Origin: Begonia masoniana
Taxonomy: Eukaryota; Streptophyta; Magnoliopsida; Cucurbitales; Begoniaceae
Assembly (NCBI GenBank): GCA_022432975.1
Contig: CM039509.1
Span: 12,852,095 to 12,916,094, forward strand
Direction of reading: 5' to 3'
DNA length: 64,000 nucleotides
In this document: one piece after another, positions 14,287 through 24,129 of the stretch
Position numbering within the stretch: the stretch's first letter is position 1
Layout of the letters: each line of letters starts with the position of its first letter
Made by a program: the position numbers and the translations under genes
The notes under the pieces: model-generated
Told to the model about the DNA's origin: nothing
Databases searched by the model: none
Seen by the model: the letters and a program-made list of their open reading frames with translations, nothing else

Positions 14287-16395
14287 TGTAGACGCCCCCG
14301 GTTTCTGAACCCGGTTTGTCAACACAAACTCTGTACTGTACTAAAATGTCTACCATATTATTTTTTTTTAAATAACTTGCAGCGGAAATCCTTTTAACAA
14401 GACTGAAAGCTAAACAAATCATAAAAAGTGTTTGGATGATCGGGCGAATGTTAGAAATATTCGTCCAGAGACAAATCAAGTTAATCACGAATTTCGTTAA
14501 AAGTGGAAGGTCAACACGCATGCCTCCGCTGAACCGAGTCACGGAAGAGCTGAAAACAGAAACAAAGACATCATCCGGTCACAAGCGACAAAATATCTCT
14601 ACACACCTTCCATTGGTTTACTCAGACATCCACCGTCGCTAAAACGACAAAAGACTCCCTACATCATCAGTGAATTTACACACGACATCCACCGGTGACC
14701 TAAACTACAACAGACTCCCTACATCATCCGTTGAATTTACCCACTACTCCACCGGTTGACTAAACGACAAAAACTCCCCTACATCATCCAGTGAATTTTA
14801 CTGAGACACACATCCGATTACTTAAACTTACACCGTCCGTGACGTCCGCACGCATCTACGATTAGTTTACTGAGACATCATCCGATGGCTTTTTCTGAAG
14901 ACATCTCTTCGATGGAACACATAACTGAACATTTACCGATAGACATCATCTACCGGTATAAAACAGCATACATTTCGACACCTCCTCACTATACATACAC
15001 AACACAATTATAGAAAGAAGTTGCTACTTTGCCAGACCATTCCAAACAACTCAAACCATTAGCATTAATCACAATCCAGTAAAAAGAACATTTAAAACTC
15101 GCATATCACTGTTCTCAAAAAATCTACAAAAAAAAACGTGTTCAAAGTCTGAAACCACTATTGTTTTCTGAAACGTACATTTCTAAATTTCAAACTCTGT
15201 GAACTAAACATTCCACCAACAATATCAATTCAATAAATATCGCCTCATTCAGTTCACTCAGTCCCGTAGCATGTGTGCTCCCCCAACCAGTCTATCCCTC
15301 AATAACTCAGATGATCACGTTGCTTTCACTTTCGTCCCTACATCACAAAAACTTCAGCTATTAGCCTATGCTAAGTAAAGCAAAGCAATGATGAACGAAA
15401 AGAAATAAATGCCGAAACATAAATTCCTAAACATGCAATTTTCTACTTTCTCTCTTCCGTTGTTCATGGCTTTTTTTTCTGTTCAGATCCCCCTGTTGAG
15501 AATTGGTAGTTGATCACTCTCTCAAAGTATAATTCTCTACTGTCTCATTAAGGGTTGGAATTGCCCCTTTAACAGTAGGTTGATTCACTGTTCAGATCCC
15601 CCTGGTGAATTGGATTGGTCACCTCTCCCATAGTTAAATATCACTGTCTCATTAAGGGCGATTGTTTCCCTTACCAGTAAACTGATTTCACATAACTGTT
15701 TCAATATGTTCAATCCTACCAGGCCAACAATGCCATTCAAATTCATTTGCGGATACTTTTCAAACATGATGCATACCGCCAGACACATCCCAGTAAACAC
15801 AAGCCGAACGTTTTTTGATTAGGCCCGAGGCACAAGCAAACTTTACTTACCTGGCTCTCCTGGAAATGCTCGGTTTCAAACTACTTCCAAAGTCTGCTCA
15901 CCTATGTGCATAGAAGGATATCAATATTAGATTGCTTCTTATAAGCTTTCATTCTAATCTATTCGGAATCTGGGAAACGAGCTTGGAAGATTAGTTCATG
16001 GTGCATTTTCCGATTCACACTACCCAGAGCTCAACTCTCCTCACAGTATTCCTCGAACTTCACATCCTTGTACTCCCTCGCTCTCTAATTGTTAAAAATC
16101 ACAGACAGACTAAGAGAGATTACCTAGGTTGAAAGAGAATCGAGTGAGGAGGAATCGTCGACAGGTTTTCTGTTGAGAGCTGAAGCTGGGAGAGAAATAA
16201 GGTATCGTTTGCGGCTACCGACACCTACAAACCCCACTCACTAACTTAAATACATTATCCATTTTTAATCTCTATATTTACCTTTCTGCCCTTGTCCTAG
16301 TCATTTAGTAAACCTAATCAATAACCCCCAACCCTTCTATAAAAGTACTCATTAATATATTTAAATTTTTGACATCAATGGAACCGGGTGCTCAA
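14287..16395 (-). repeat. 5' LTR of element E, copy 1
   Basis: Corresponds to 27706-29828. Begins TGTAGACGCCCCC (clean copy TGTAACGCCCC) and ends GGAACCGGGTGCTCA. The primer-site complement, noisy, lies just left of it at about 14271-14283. The target duplication CCACG follows at 16396. Confidence 0.82.
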
Positions 16396-16400
16396 CCACG

Positions 16401-16785
16401 AAACCAGCCAACGCCCATTGACCCCTCCCTCCTGCCTCCTTTCCATGATTTTGCAAGAGATTAGGTGAGTTTTTGTTGGGTTAATTTAGTTTAATTTTTG
16501 TTGGGTTGAATTTTAAGGTTTTTTTATGGTGGTTTTGGAGGGATGGCATGTGGGTTTGGGAACCTAGTTCATGAGTCCGAAAATTGTATTCCTTGATAGT
16601 TTTCTCTTCCTATTTTGTGTGTTTAAGTTTTAATTATATTGGTGGTTTATGTTGGTTATGGAGTTAGAATTGAAAATTGGAAGTGAAGTTGGAAAAAAAA
16701 CCGGGTTTTGTGCATTGTGCACCGGTTTGTTGCAATATCGTGCACGGTTCTGTTTTCTGGAATTCCGGGGTTGGCCATGAATTTA
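16401..16785 (+). mobile_element. rest of element H 3' LTR, copy 1, cut at the duplication joint
   Basis: Continues H's LTR beyond the E insertion (AAACCAGCC..., matching 29834 onward). It stops after about 385 bp where the second copy of the block begins. The missing ~1.6 kb is present in copy 2 (30207-31803). Confidence 0.75.
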
Positions 16786-16807
16786 CTTGCTATGATGAGA
16801 GAATTTT

Positions 16808-17671
16808 TAACCCCCAAATTTCATAGCGGTAAGTTAGAAGTGTTCTGGTAGGTAATTATTCAAGTCTATGAGATATGTGATGAGGGTTGTAAGTGTTGAG
16901 CAAATGAGGTTTTATGGGTTGACAAGTCAAAAGCTTAAGGAGAAATTGAAAAGTCAAAAATGTATGAACCAATAAGAAGTGAATATTTAAATGAATGCAA
17001 TTAAATGGAAGAGGGTTGGTTTAGAGAGTGAACCACGTTGGATTAATGAAGAAAAGAAGAAAGGATTGAATATGGAGAAAAGGAGGTTTGACCATTCAAA
17101 CCCACATGTGTTTGAAAAGTCAAAAGAATTTACCAACCAATAGAAATTTGTCATTTAATGAAATAAAATTTGAGAAAAATTGATTGAGGAATTAGATGAA
17201 CTGAGCTAGACAAAAGTTAGAGTAAAAGGGAATTTAAATTTGAGGTTTAGGGTAAGATGATTATTTAAGTTCTGATGTTATAGCATTGAGGTAGCTTTAG
17301 AGATTTGAGGTTGTAATGTAAGTATTTGATGAACATTGGAAAAATTTAATTAAGTGACTAAGTGAACTTAGCATGATGAACAGCTAGAGTTAGAACTAAG
17401 TGCGAGGGATTTATAGAGTCCTTGTGATAATTGAATCAGTTCATGTCAATAGGCATATGCGTAATTGAGCTAGGGAGTGCTGAGTAGGTGAAATTAAAAC
17501 TTTAGGGATGCAGGGAATTATTATTATTACCAGATGGAAGTTTAAGATTGTAATGGAGTTGGGATTTTCTGTGGCAACGCACAAAGTTAGGAGATAAGTT
17601 TGGAATGAGTAAGTTGACGAATACTAAGGTACGCAAATTTTAAGGATAAAATTTTTGTAAGGAGGGTGGAT
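16808..17671 (+). repeat. LTR-start plus interior-end unit of element H (one copy here)
   Basis: About 380 bp of LTR joins interior text at GAGAAAAATT and runs to the polypurine tract GTAAGGAGGGTGGAT. The unit occurs once here and once in copy 1 (3383-4233), but twice in copy 3 (54928-55797 and 55798-56666), so it is a variable-number ~870-bp tandem unit. Its first 50 bases carry the same small differences in copies 1 and 2 and not in copy 3. Confidence 0.75.
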
Positions 17672-18236
17672 TGTAACACCCGAAATTTTCCTAGCGTGTA
17701 ACTTAGAAGTGTTATGGGAGTTAATTATTCAAGATCTATGAGATATGTGATGAGGGTTGTAAGTGTTGAGCAAAATGAAAGTTTTATGGGTTGACAAGTC
17801 AAAAGCTTAAGGAGAAATTGAAAAGTCAAAAATGTATGAACCAATAAGAAGTGAATATTTAAATGAATGCAATTAAATGGAAGAGGTGGTTTAGAGAGTG
17901 AACCACGTTGGATTAATGAAGGAAAGAAGAAGGATTGAATGTGGAGAGAAGGAGGTTTGACCATTCAACCCACATGGTTTGAAAGTCAAAAGAATTTACC
18001 AACCAATAGAAAATTTGTCATTTAATGAAATAAAATTTGAGAAAAATTAAGATGGAAAAGAGATTTAAGGTGGCAGCCACGTTGGGATTAAAAGAGAAGG
18101 GGGAAGGGTTGAATTGAAATTTTAGAGAAATTATGGCAAAAACAAAAAGTAGAAGAAATATTAAGTTAAAAAGACAAAATTGGAAAAACAAAAGCTAGTC
18201 ATCTTCTCCTCTTTCTTCCTCTCCCGTGTACGCCCC

Positions 18237-20327
18237 GAGTTATCTGAACCCGGTTTGTCACACAAACTCTGTACAGGACTAAAATTCTAACATATTATTT
18301 TTTTTTAAAAAATAAACTTGCAGCGGAAATCATTTGAACAAATGAAAGCTAAACAAAATCATAAAAAGTGTTTGGATGATCGGGCGAAAATGTTAGAACT
18401 ATTCGTCCAAGAGAAAATAGAGTTAAATCACGAATTCTTTAAAAGTGGAGAGGTCAAACGCATCCGCCGCTGAACCGAGTCAACGGAAGAGGCTGGAAAC
18501 AGACAAACAGAAGACATCATCCGGGCACAGCGACAAATCTACACCTTCCGATGGTTTACTCACGACATCCACGGTCGCTAAACGACAAAGACTTCCTACA
18601 TCATCCGGTGGAATTTACACACGCCATCCACCGGTGGACTAAACGACAAAAGACTCCCTACATCATCCGGTGAATTTACACACGACATCCACCGGTGACT
18701 AACCGACAAAAACTCCCTACATCATCGGTGAATTTACTGAGACAACATCCGATAGACTTAAACCTACACCTTCCGATGACGTCAGTACGCATCTGCCGAT
18801 GAGTTTACTGAGACATCATCCGATGGCTTTTCTAAGACATCTTCCGATGGACAACCTAACTCAACATTTACCGATAGACATCATCTACCGGTAGAAAACA
18901 GAATACATTTCGACTACTCCTCACTATACCTACACAACACCAATTACATAAAGGAATTTGCTTACTTTTCAAGACCATTCAGAAACAACTCAAACCATTA
19001 CATTAATCAAATCCAGTAAAATACACATTTAAAACTCGACATATCACTGTTTCAGAAAATCTCAAAAAAAAGTGTTCAAAAGTACTGAAACCACTACTGT
19101 TATGGAAACTTAACATTTCTAAATTTCAAACACTGTCAACTAAACCTTCTCACCAACAAACATCAGTTGAATCGCCTCATCAGTTCCACCAGGTCTGTAG
19201 CATGAGTGTGCACCCCCAACAGTCTATCCCTCAATAAACTCAGAGATTCACCTGCTGTCACTTCTTCACCTACATCACAAACTCATCTATTAGCCTAATG
19301 CTAAGTAAGCAAGCAATGATAAAAGAAAAGAATGAAATGCCGAAACATAAATTCCTAACATGCAATTTCTACTTTCTCCTCTCAGTTGTTCATGCGTTGT
19401 TTCTGATCAGATCCCCTTGTGAAATTGGGAGTTGGATCAACTCTCGCAAAGTATAAATATCCACTGTCTCATTAAGGGTTGGATTAGCTCCCTTAACAGT
19501 AAGGCTAATTCCCTGTTCAGATCCCCCTGTGAAATTGGGAGTTGGATCAACTCTCCCAAAGTATAAATATCCACTGTCTCATTAAGGGGCGGATTATTTC
19601 CCTTAACAGTAAAACTGATTCACATAACTGTTTCAATATGTTCAATCCTTACCATGCCAACATGCATTCAAATTCATTTTCGTATACTTTTAAAACATGA
19701 TGCATAACGCACAGACACATCCCAGTAAACACAATCCTAACGTTTTGTGATGTAGGCCCGAAGGCACAAGCAAACTTTACTTACCTGGCTCTCCTGGAAA
19801 TGCTCGGTTTCAACTACTTCAGAAGTCTTCTCACCTAGGTCATAGAAAGGATATCAATTAGATTTTTTCTAAGCCTCATTCTAATCTATTCAGGAAATCA
19901 TGGGAAACTAGCTTGGAAGCTTAGTTCATGGTGTATTTCCGATTCAACACTACACCCGAGCTCAACTCTCTCACAGTATTCCTCGAAACTTCACGCATTG
20001 TACTCCCTCAGCTATCTAATTGTTAAAATCACAGACAGACTAAGAGAGCTTACCTAGGTTGAAAGAGAATCGAGTGAGGAAGAAATCGCTCGAAGGTTTT
20101 CTGTTGAAGAGCTGAAGGCTGGGAGAGAAATAAGGGAATTGGTGGCGGCTACCGAGCACTAAACCCCAACTCACTAACCTTAAATACATTATCCATTTTT
20201 AAATCTTTAATTACCTTTCTGCCCTTGCCTAGTCATTATTAACCTAATCAATAACTCCCTCAACCCTTCTATAAAGTAAATCATTAATAATAATTTAAAT
20301 TTTGACTCAATGGAACCGGGTGCTACA
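18237..20327 (-). repeat. 3' LTR of element E
   Basis: TGTACGCCCCGAG at the left edge (TGTAACGCCCC in the other copies) and GGTGCTACA at the right. Internal features: ~60-bp tandem repeats with CATCATCCGGTGAATTTAC at about 18600-18740, and a duplicated ~109-bp block starting CAGATCCCC at about 19408 and 19519. Closely similar to the 5' LTR at 27706-29828, with scattered one-base differences, so insertion was recent relative to the debris around it. Confidence 0.92.
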
Positions 20328-20413
20328 ATCTACCCTCCTTAAAAGAATTTTGTCCTCAAAATTCAGTACCTGAATAGTTCCGGATATTGGTCCATCATGT
20401 CCTGCTAGCGCTC
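20328..20413 (-). other. polypurine tract and 3' untranslated end of element E pol
   Basis: Read on the minus strand, AAGGAGGGTAGAT lies directly before the LTR start TGTAGCACCC: the plus-strand priming site for reverse transcription. The ~70 bases before it still encode the usual end of the polyprotein, ending near a 'QYPELF' string at about 20370-20390, after stops at 20411 and close by. Confidence 0.8.
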
Positions 20414-21094
20414 CTATGTTGTCTCCTCAACATTCTGGTTGTGCCATAAGACCTTTACCAGTGGAACCTTTTTGTTGCGTAATACCTTTACTGCATAATC
20501 TAAGATCCTTACTGGTTTCTCCTCATAAGTAAGAGTAGGAATGACTTCAATGTTCTGCTGTTCTATAATCTGTGAAGGATCTCTAACACATTTCTTTAGT
20601 ATGGAAACGTGAAACACATTATGAATTCCCTCTAGAGAGGCTGGTAACTGAAGTTGATATGCTGACTTCCCAATTCTCTTCACGATTTGGAAAGGCCCAA
20701 TATATCTGGGGTTTAACTTGCCTCTTTTCCCAAATCTCACAACTCCTTTGAAAGGTGACACCTTAAGGAAAACTTCATTACCAACATCAAATTCTAATTC
20801 TCTTCGTCTTTTGTCTGCATAGCTTTTCTGCCGACTTTGAGCTGTTAAGATCCTTTGTCGGATAAGAGCAATCTTCTCCACTGTCTGCTGCACAATGTCA
20901 AGACCAATCAACTGTGCCTCTCCAACTTCATTCCAATACAATGGAGATCTGCACTTCCGTCCATACAATGCCTCGTATGGTGTCATGCCTATTGTTTCCT
21001 GAAAACTGTTATTATAAGAGAACTCAACCAATGGTAAATACTTACTCCAAGAACCTTGAAATTCCAGCACACAAGCCCGAAGCATATCCTCCAA
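20414..21094 (-). CDS. integrase C-terminal half with chromodomain-like tail (element E)
   Basis: 226 codons. Residues 1-62 are the last part of the integrase core (from 'MEDMLRACV'). The middle is the linker and GPY/F-type module, with GPF at 133-135 after 'RGKLNPRYI'. Residues 187-226 ('TYEEKPVRILD', 'LRNKKVPLVKVLW') are the chromodomain-like tail that in chromoviruses guides insertion to particular chromatin. The frame continues from the integrase core at 21098 and is cut only by a TAA at 21098-21100. It ends at TAG where the family usually has Trp (EEATW), so the tail is about 15 residues short. Confidence 0.9.
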   Translation of the reverse strand: MEDMLRACVLEFQGSWSKYLPLVEFSYNNSFQETIGMTPYEALYGRKCRSPLYWNEVGEAQLIGLDIVQQTVEKIALIRQRILTAQSRQKSYADKRRRELEFDVGNEVFLKVSPFKGVVRFGKRGKLNPRYIGPFQIVKRIGKSAYQLQLPASLEGIHNVFHVSILKKCVRDPSQIIEQQNIEVIPTLTYEEKPVRILDYAVKVLRNKKVPLVKVLWHNQNVEETT

Positions 21095-21097
21095 CGT

Positions 21098-21406
21098 TTA
21101 GATAGTTCTCTCGGATTGTCCATTGGTTTGAGGATGAAAGGCTGTGCTAAAACTAAGCTGTGTCCCCATAGCCTTGTGCAAACTTTTCCAAAACTTAGAT
21201 GTAAATCTGGAGTCTCGGTCTGAAACTATGGTGTTTGGAACACCATGCAGTCTAACAACTTCGTGCACATACAACTCAGCCAATTGATCCATCGAGTATG
21301 TTATCTTCATTGGCAAAAAGTGAGCTGATTTGGTTAAACGATCAACTACTACCCAGATTGCATCGTGACCTTTTACTGTTTTAGGTAATCCTATAACAAA
21401 ATCCAT
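21098..21406 (-). CDS. integrase catalytic core fragment, repeat unit 1 (element E)
   Basis: 102 codons from '[10 protein letters not shown]' to 'GQSERTI'. Catalytic triad of the DDE integrase: D2, D63 (VSDRDSRFT) and E99 (NGQSER), with 35 residues between the second Asp and the Glu as expected. In the family this core is continuous with the zinc-binding domain upstream and the C-terminal part downstream. Here it is fenced by a TAG upstream (where Trp is usual) and a TAA downstream (21098-21100, where Gln is usual). Both stops recur in every repeat unit. Confidence 0.9.
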   Translation of the reverse strand: MDFVIGLPKTVKGHDAIWVVVDRLTKSAHFLPMKITYSMDQLAELYVHEVVRLHGVPNTIVSDRDSRFTSKFWKSLHKAMGTQLSFSTAFHPQTNGQSERTI

Positions 21407-21531
21407 AGTTATTTGTTCCCATTTCTATTCGGGAACTGGTAAGGGTTGTAATGTTCCTGAGGGTCTCTGATGTTCAGCTTTGACTTGCTGGCAGACCAGA
21501 CATGACTCCACATACTCCGCCACACTTCTCT

Positions 21532-22446
21532 TTATATCTGGCCACCAATAATGCTGCTTGAGATCCCTGTACAACTTCGTACTTCCAGGATGACAGAAAG
21601 TCTGGAGGAATGAGCCTCAGATAGGATCTCCTTCCTAAGCTCAGTATCAGCCGGAACAAACCATCTATTTCGAAACTTGAGAATTCCATCAGCTGAGCAG
21701 TTGAAATCCGACTTGTCAGTAGATTCTATGCACAACTTATACTTATTACACTCAGTGTCATTCATTTGAACTTCCTTTATTTTCTCCAAAATAGTTGGCC
21801 TCAAAGATATGGCTGAAAGCATGGCTGACACACTAGACACAGCTTCCAGGTTAAATCTTTGGAATTCTGTCTCTAAAGCCTTTGGTATGTCTAGAGTCAA
21901 AGCAGAAACTAAAGGGGTCACTCTACTCAAAGCATCAGCTACTACATTCGCCTTGCCAGGGTGGTACTTAATCTCAAAATCATAGTCTTTGACAAACTCT
22001 AACCACCTACGTTGCCTCATATTTAGTTCCTTTTGCGTGAAAATATATTTCAGACTTTTATGATCCGAAAATACCTCACAGGTTTGTCCATACAGGTAGT
22101 GCCTCCAAATCTTTAATGCAAAGACCACAGCAGCTAGTTCTAAGTCATGTGTACGATAGTTCTTCTCATGTGTCTTTAACTGTCTTGAGGCATAGGCTAT
22201 TACTCTTCCCTCTTGCATCAAGACACAGCCAAATCCAACCTTGGATGCGTCAAGACCAATCAACTGTGCCTCTCCAACTTCATTCCAATACAATGGAGAT
22301 CTGCACTTCCGTCCATACAATGCCTCGTATGGTGTCATGCCTATTGTTTCCTGAAAACTGTTATTATAAGAGAACTCAACCAATGGTAAATACTTACTCC
22401 AAGAACCTTGAAATTCCAGCACACAAGCCCGAAGCATATCCTCCAA
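21532..22446 (-). pseudogene. integrase/RNase H chimera, repeat unit 1, frameshifted
   Basis: 304 codons. Residues 1-66 come from integrase and 67 onward from RNase H, fused at '[12 protein letters not shown]'. It loses frame near 'RLSV' because one base is missing at about 21591 (GGATGACAG here, GGATGAACAG in units 2 and 3). The zinc-binding HHCC segment downstream is therefore out of frame. Otherwise the same as the 340-codon version at 22777-23799. Confidence 0.88.
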
Positions 22447-22449
22447 CGT

Positions 22450-22758
22450 TTAGATAGTTCTCTCGGATTGTCCATTGGTTTGAGGATGAAAGGCTGTGCT
22501 AAAACTAAGCTGTGTCCCCATAGCCTTGTGCAAACTTTTCCAAAACTTAGATGTAAATCTGGAGTCTCGGTCTGAAACTATGGTGTTTGGAACACCATGC
22601 AGTCTAACAACTTCGTGCACATACAACTCAGCCAATTGATCCATCGAGTATGTTATCTTCATTGGCAAAAAGTGAGCTGATTTGGTTAAACGATCAACTA
22701 CTACCCAGATTGCATCGTGACCTTTTACTGTTTTAGGTAATCCTATAACAAAATCCAT
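22450..22758 (-). CDS. integrase catalytic core fragment, repeat unit 2 (element E)
   Basis: The 102 residues are identical to those at 21098-21406: D2, D63 and E99 present, TAG-bounded upstream and TAA-bounded downstream. Six codons ('KWEQIT') separate it in frame from the chimera at 22777. It exists only because of the tandem repeat and is not a separate gene. Confidence 0.9.
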   Translation of the reverse strand: MDFVIGLPKTVKGHDAIWVVVDRLTKSAHFLPMKITYSMDQLAELYVHEVVRLHGVPNTIVSDRDSRFTSKFWKSLHKAMGTQLSFSTAFHPQTNGQSERTI

Positions 22759-22776
22759 AGTTATTTGTTCCCATTT

Positions 22777-23799
22777 CTATTCGGGAACTGGTAAGGGTTG
22801 TAATGTTCCTGAGGGTCTCTGATGTTCAGCTTTGACTTGCTGGCAGACCAGACATGACTCCACATACTCCGCCACACTTCTCTTTATATCTGGCCACCAA
22901 TAATGCTGCTTGAGATCCCTGTACAACTTCGTACTTCCAGGATGAACAGAAAGTCTGGAGGAATGAGCCTCAGATAGGATCTCCTTCCTAAGCTCAGTAT
23001 CAGCCGGAACAAACCATCTATTTCGAAACTTGAGAATTCCATCAGCTGAGCAGTTGAAATCCGACTTGTCAGTAGATTCTATGCACAACTTATACTTATT
23101 ACACTCAGTGTCATTCATTTGAACTTCCTTTATTTTCTCCAAAATAGTTGGCCTCAAAGATATGGCTGAAAGCATGGCTGACACACTAGACACAGCTTCC
23201 AGGTTAAATCTTTGGAATTCTGTCTCTAAAGCCTTTGGTATGTCTAGAGTCAAAGCAGAAACTAAAGGGGTCACTCTACTCAAAGCATCAGCTACTACAT
23301 TCGCCTTGCCAGGGTGGTACTTAATCTCAAAATCATAGTCTTTGACAAACTCTAACCACCTACGTTGCCTCATATTTAGTTCCTTTTGCGTGAAAATATA
23401 TTTCAGACTTTTATGATCCGAAAATACCTCACAGGTTTGTCCATACAGGTAGTGCCTCCAAATCTTTAATGCAAAGACCACAGCAGCTAGTTCTAAGTCA
23501 TGTGTACGATAGTTCTTCTCATGTGTCTTTAACTGTCTTGAGGCATAGGCTATTACTCTTCCCTCTTGCATCAAGACACAGCCAAATCCAACCTTGGATG
23601 CGTCAAGACCAATCAACTGTGCCTCTCCAACTTCATTCCAATACAATGGAGATCTGCACTTCCGTCCATACAATGCCTCGTATGGTGTCATGCCTATTGT
23701 TTCCTGAAAACTGTTATTATAAGAGAACTCAACCAATGGTAAATACTTACTCCAAGAACCTTGAAATTCCAGCACACAAGCCCGAAGCATATCCTCCAA
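22777..23799 (-). CDS. 340-codon integrase/RNase H/zinc-binding chimera, repeat unit 2 (element E)
   Basis: Residues 1-66 are the end of the integrase core; 67-175 are RNase H; 176-280 are the connecting region; 286-319 are the integrase zinc domain (H286, H299, C316, C319). The RNase H catalytic set is complete: D66, E103, D128, D171. D66 is the last residue supplied by the integrase side, because the GTCA overlap contains its codon. The first codon read is TTG, so no natural start is claimed; in a polyprotein this would be read through from upstream. Ends at TAG where Trp is usual. No product with this domain order is known to me. Confidence 0.85.
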   Translation of the reverse strand: MEDMLRACVLEFQGSWSKYLPLVEFSYNNSFQETIGMTPYEALYGRKCRSPLYWNEVGEAQLIGLDASKVGFGCVLMQEGRVIAYASRQLKTHEKNYRTHDLELAAVVFALKIWRHYLYGQTCEVFSDHKSLKYIFTQKELNMRQRRWLEFVKDYDFEIKYHPGKANVVADALSRVTPLVSALTLDIPKALETEFQRFNLEAVSSVSAMLSAISLRPTILEKIKEVQMNDTECNKYKLCIESTDKSDFNCSADGILKFRNRWFVPADTELRKEILSEAHSSRLSVHPGSTKLYRDLKQHYWWPDIKRSVAEYVESCLVCQQVKAEHQRPSGTLQPLPVPE

Positions 23800-23802
23800 C
23801 GT

Positions 23803-24111
23803 TTAGATAGTTCTCTCGGATTGTCCATTGGTTTGAGGATGAAAGGCTGTGCTAAAACTAAGCTGTGTCCCCATAGCCTTGTGCAAACTTTTCCAAAACT
23901 TAGATGTAAATCTGGAGTCTCGGTCTGAAACTATGGTGTTTGGAACACCATGCAGTCTAACAACTTCGTGCACATACAACTCAGCCAATTGATCCATCGA
24001 GTATGTTATCTTCATTGGCAAAAAGTGAGCTGATTTGGTTAAACGATCAACTACTACCCAGATTGCATCGTGACCTTTTACTGTTTTAGGTAATCCTATA
24101 ACAAAATCCAT
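23803..24111 (-). CDS. integrase catalytic core fragment, repeat unit 3 (element E)
   Basis: Third identical copy of the 102-codon core with D2, D63 and E99. It follows the unit-3 RNase H-zinc segment (24130-24999), the arrangement of a normal Ty3/gypsy pol, so this is the copy in its ancestral position. Same upstream TAG and downstream TAA. Confidence 0.9.
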   Translation of the reverse strand: MDFVIGLPKTVKGHDAIWVVVDRLTKSAHFLPMKITYSMDQLAELYVHEVVRLHGVPNTIVSDRDSRFTSKFWKSLHKAMGTQLSFSTAFHPQTNGQSERTI

Positions 24112-24129
24112 AGTTATTTGTTCCCATTT

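Larger units (their letters stand above)
4786..16395 (-). mobile_element. element E, copy 1 (chromovirus, indel-riddled)
   Basis: Layout matches the clean copy at 18237-29828: LTR, integrase, three pol repeats, reverse transcriptase, protease, gag, primer site, LTR, all on the minus strand, flanked by CCACG at 4781-4785 and 16396-16400. Total length is almost equal (11.6 kb), but small insertions and deletions occur every few tens of bases, so no domain is open for long. The indel excess over substitutions looks like uncorrected long-read sequence rather than ancient decay. Confidence 0.85.

Noticed and set aside
20414..21094. Element E as a centromere-specific (CRM) chromovirus
   Set aside because: The tail has chromodomain-like text, not an obvious CR motif, and the LTRs are long; Tekay/Del fits better. 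A phylogeny of the reverse transcriptase would decide.
22116..22457. 113-codon plus-strand frame recurring at 23469, 61132 and 62485
   Set aside because: Exact antisense of the integrase/RNase H chimera. It recurs only because the segment is tandemly repeated, and it has no domain or start context of its own.
22777..23799. Chimera interpreted as a domesticated host gene
   Set aside because: It has no own start or promoter, is repeated within pol between shared stop codons, and lies in a heavily nested repeat region.
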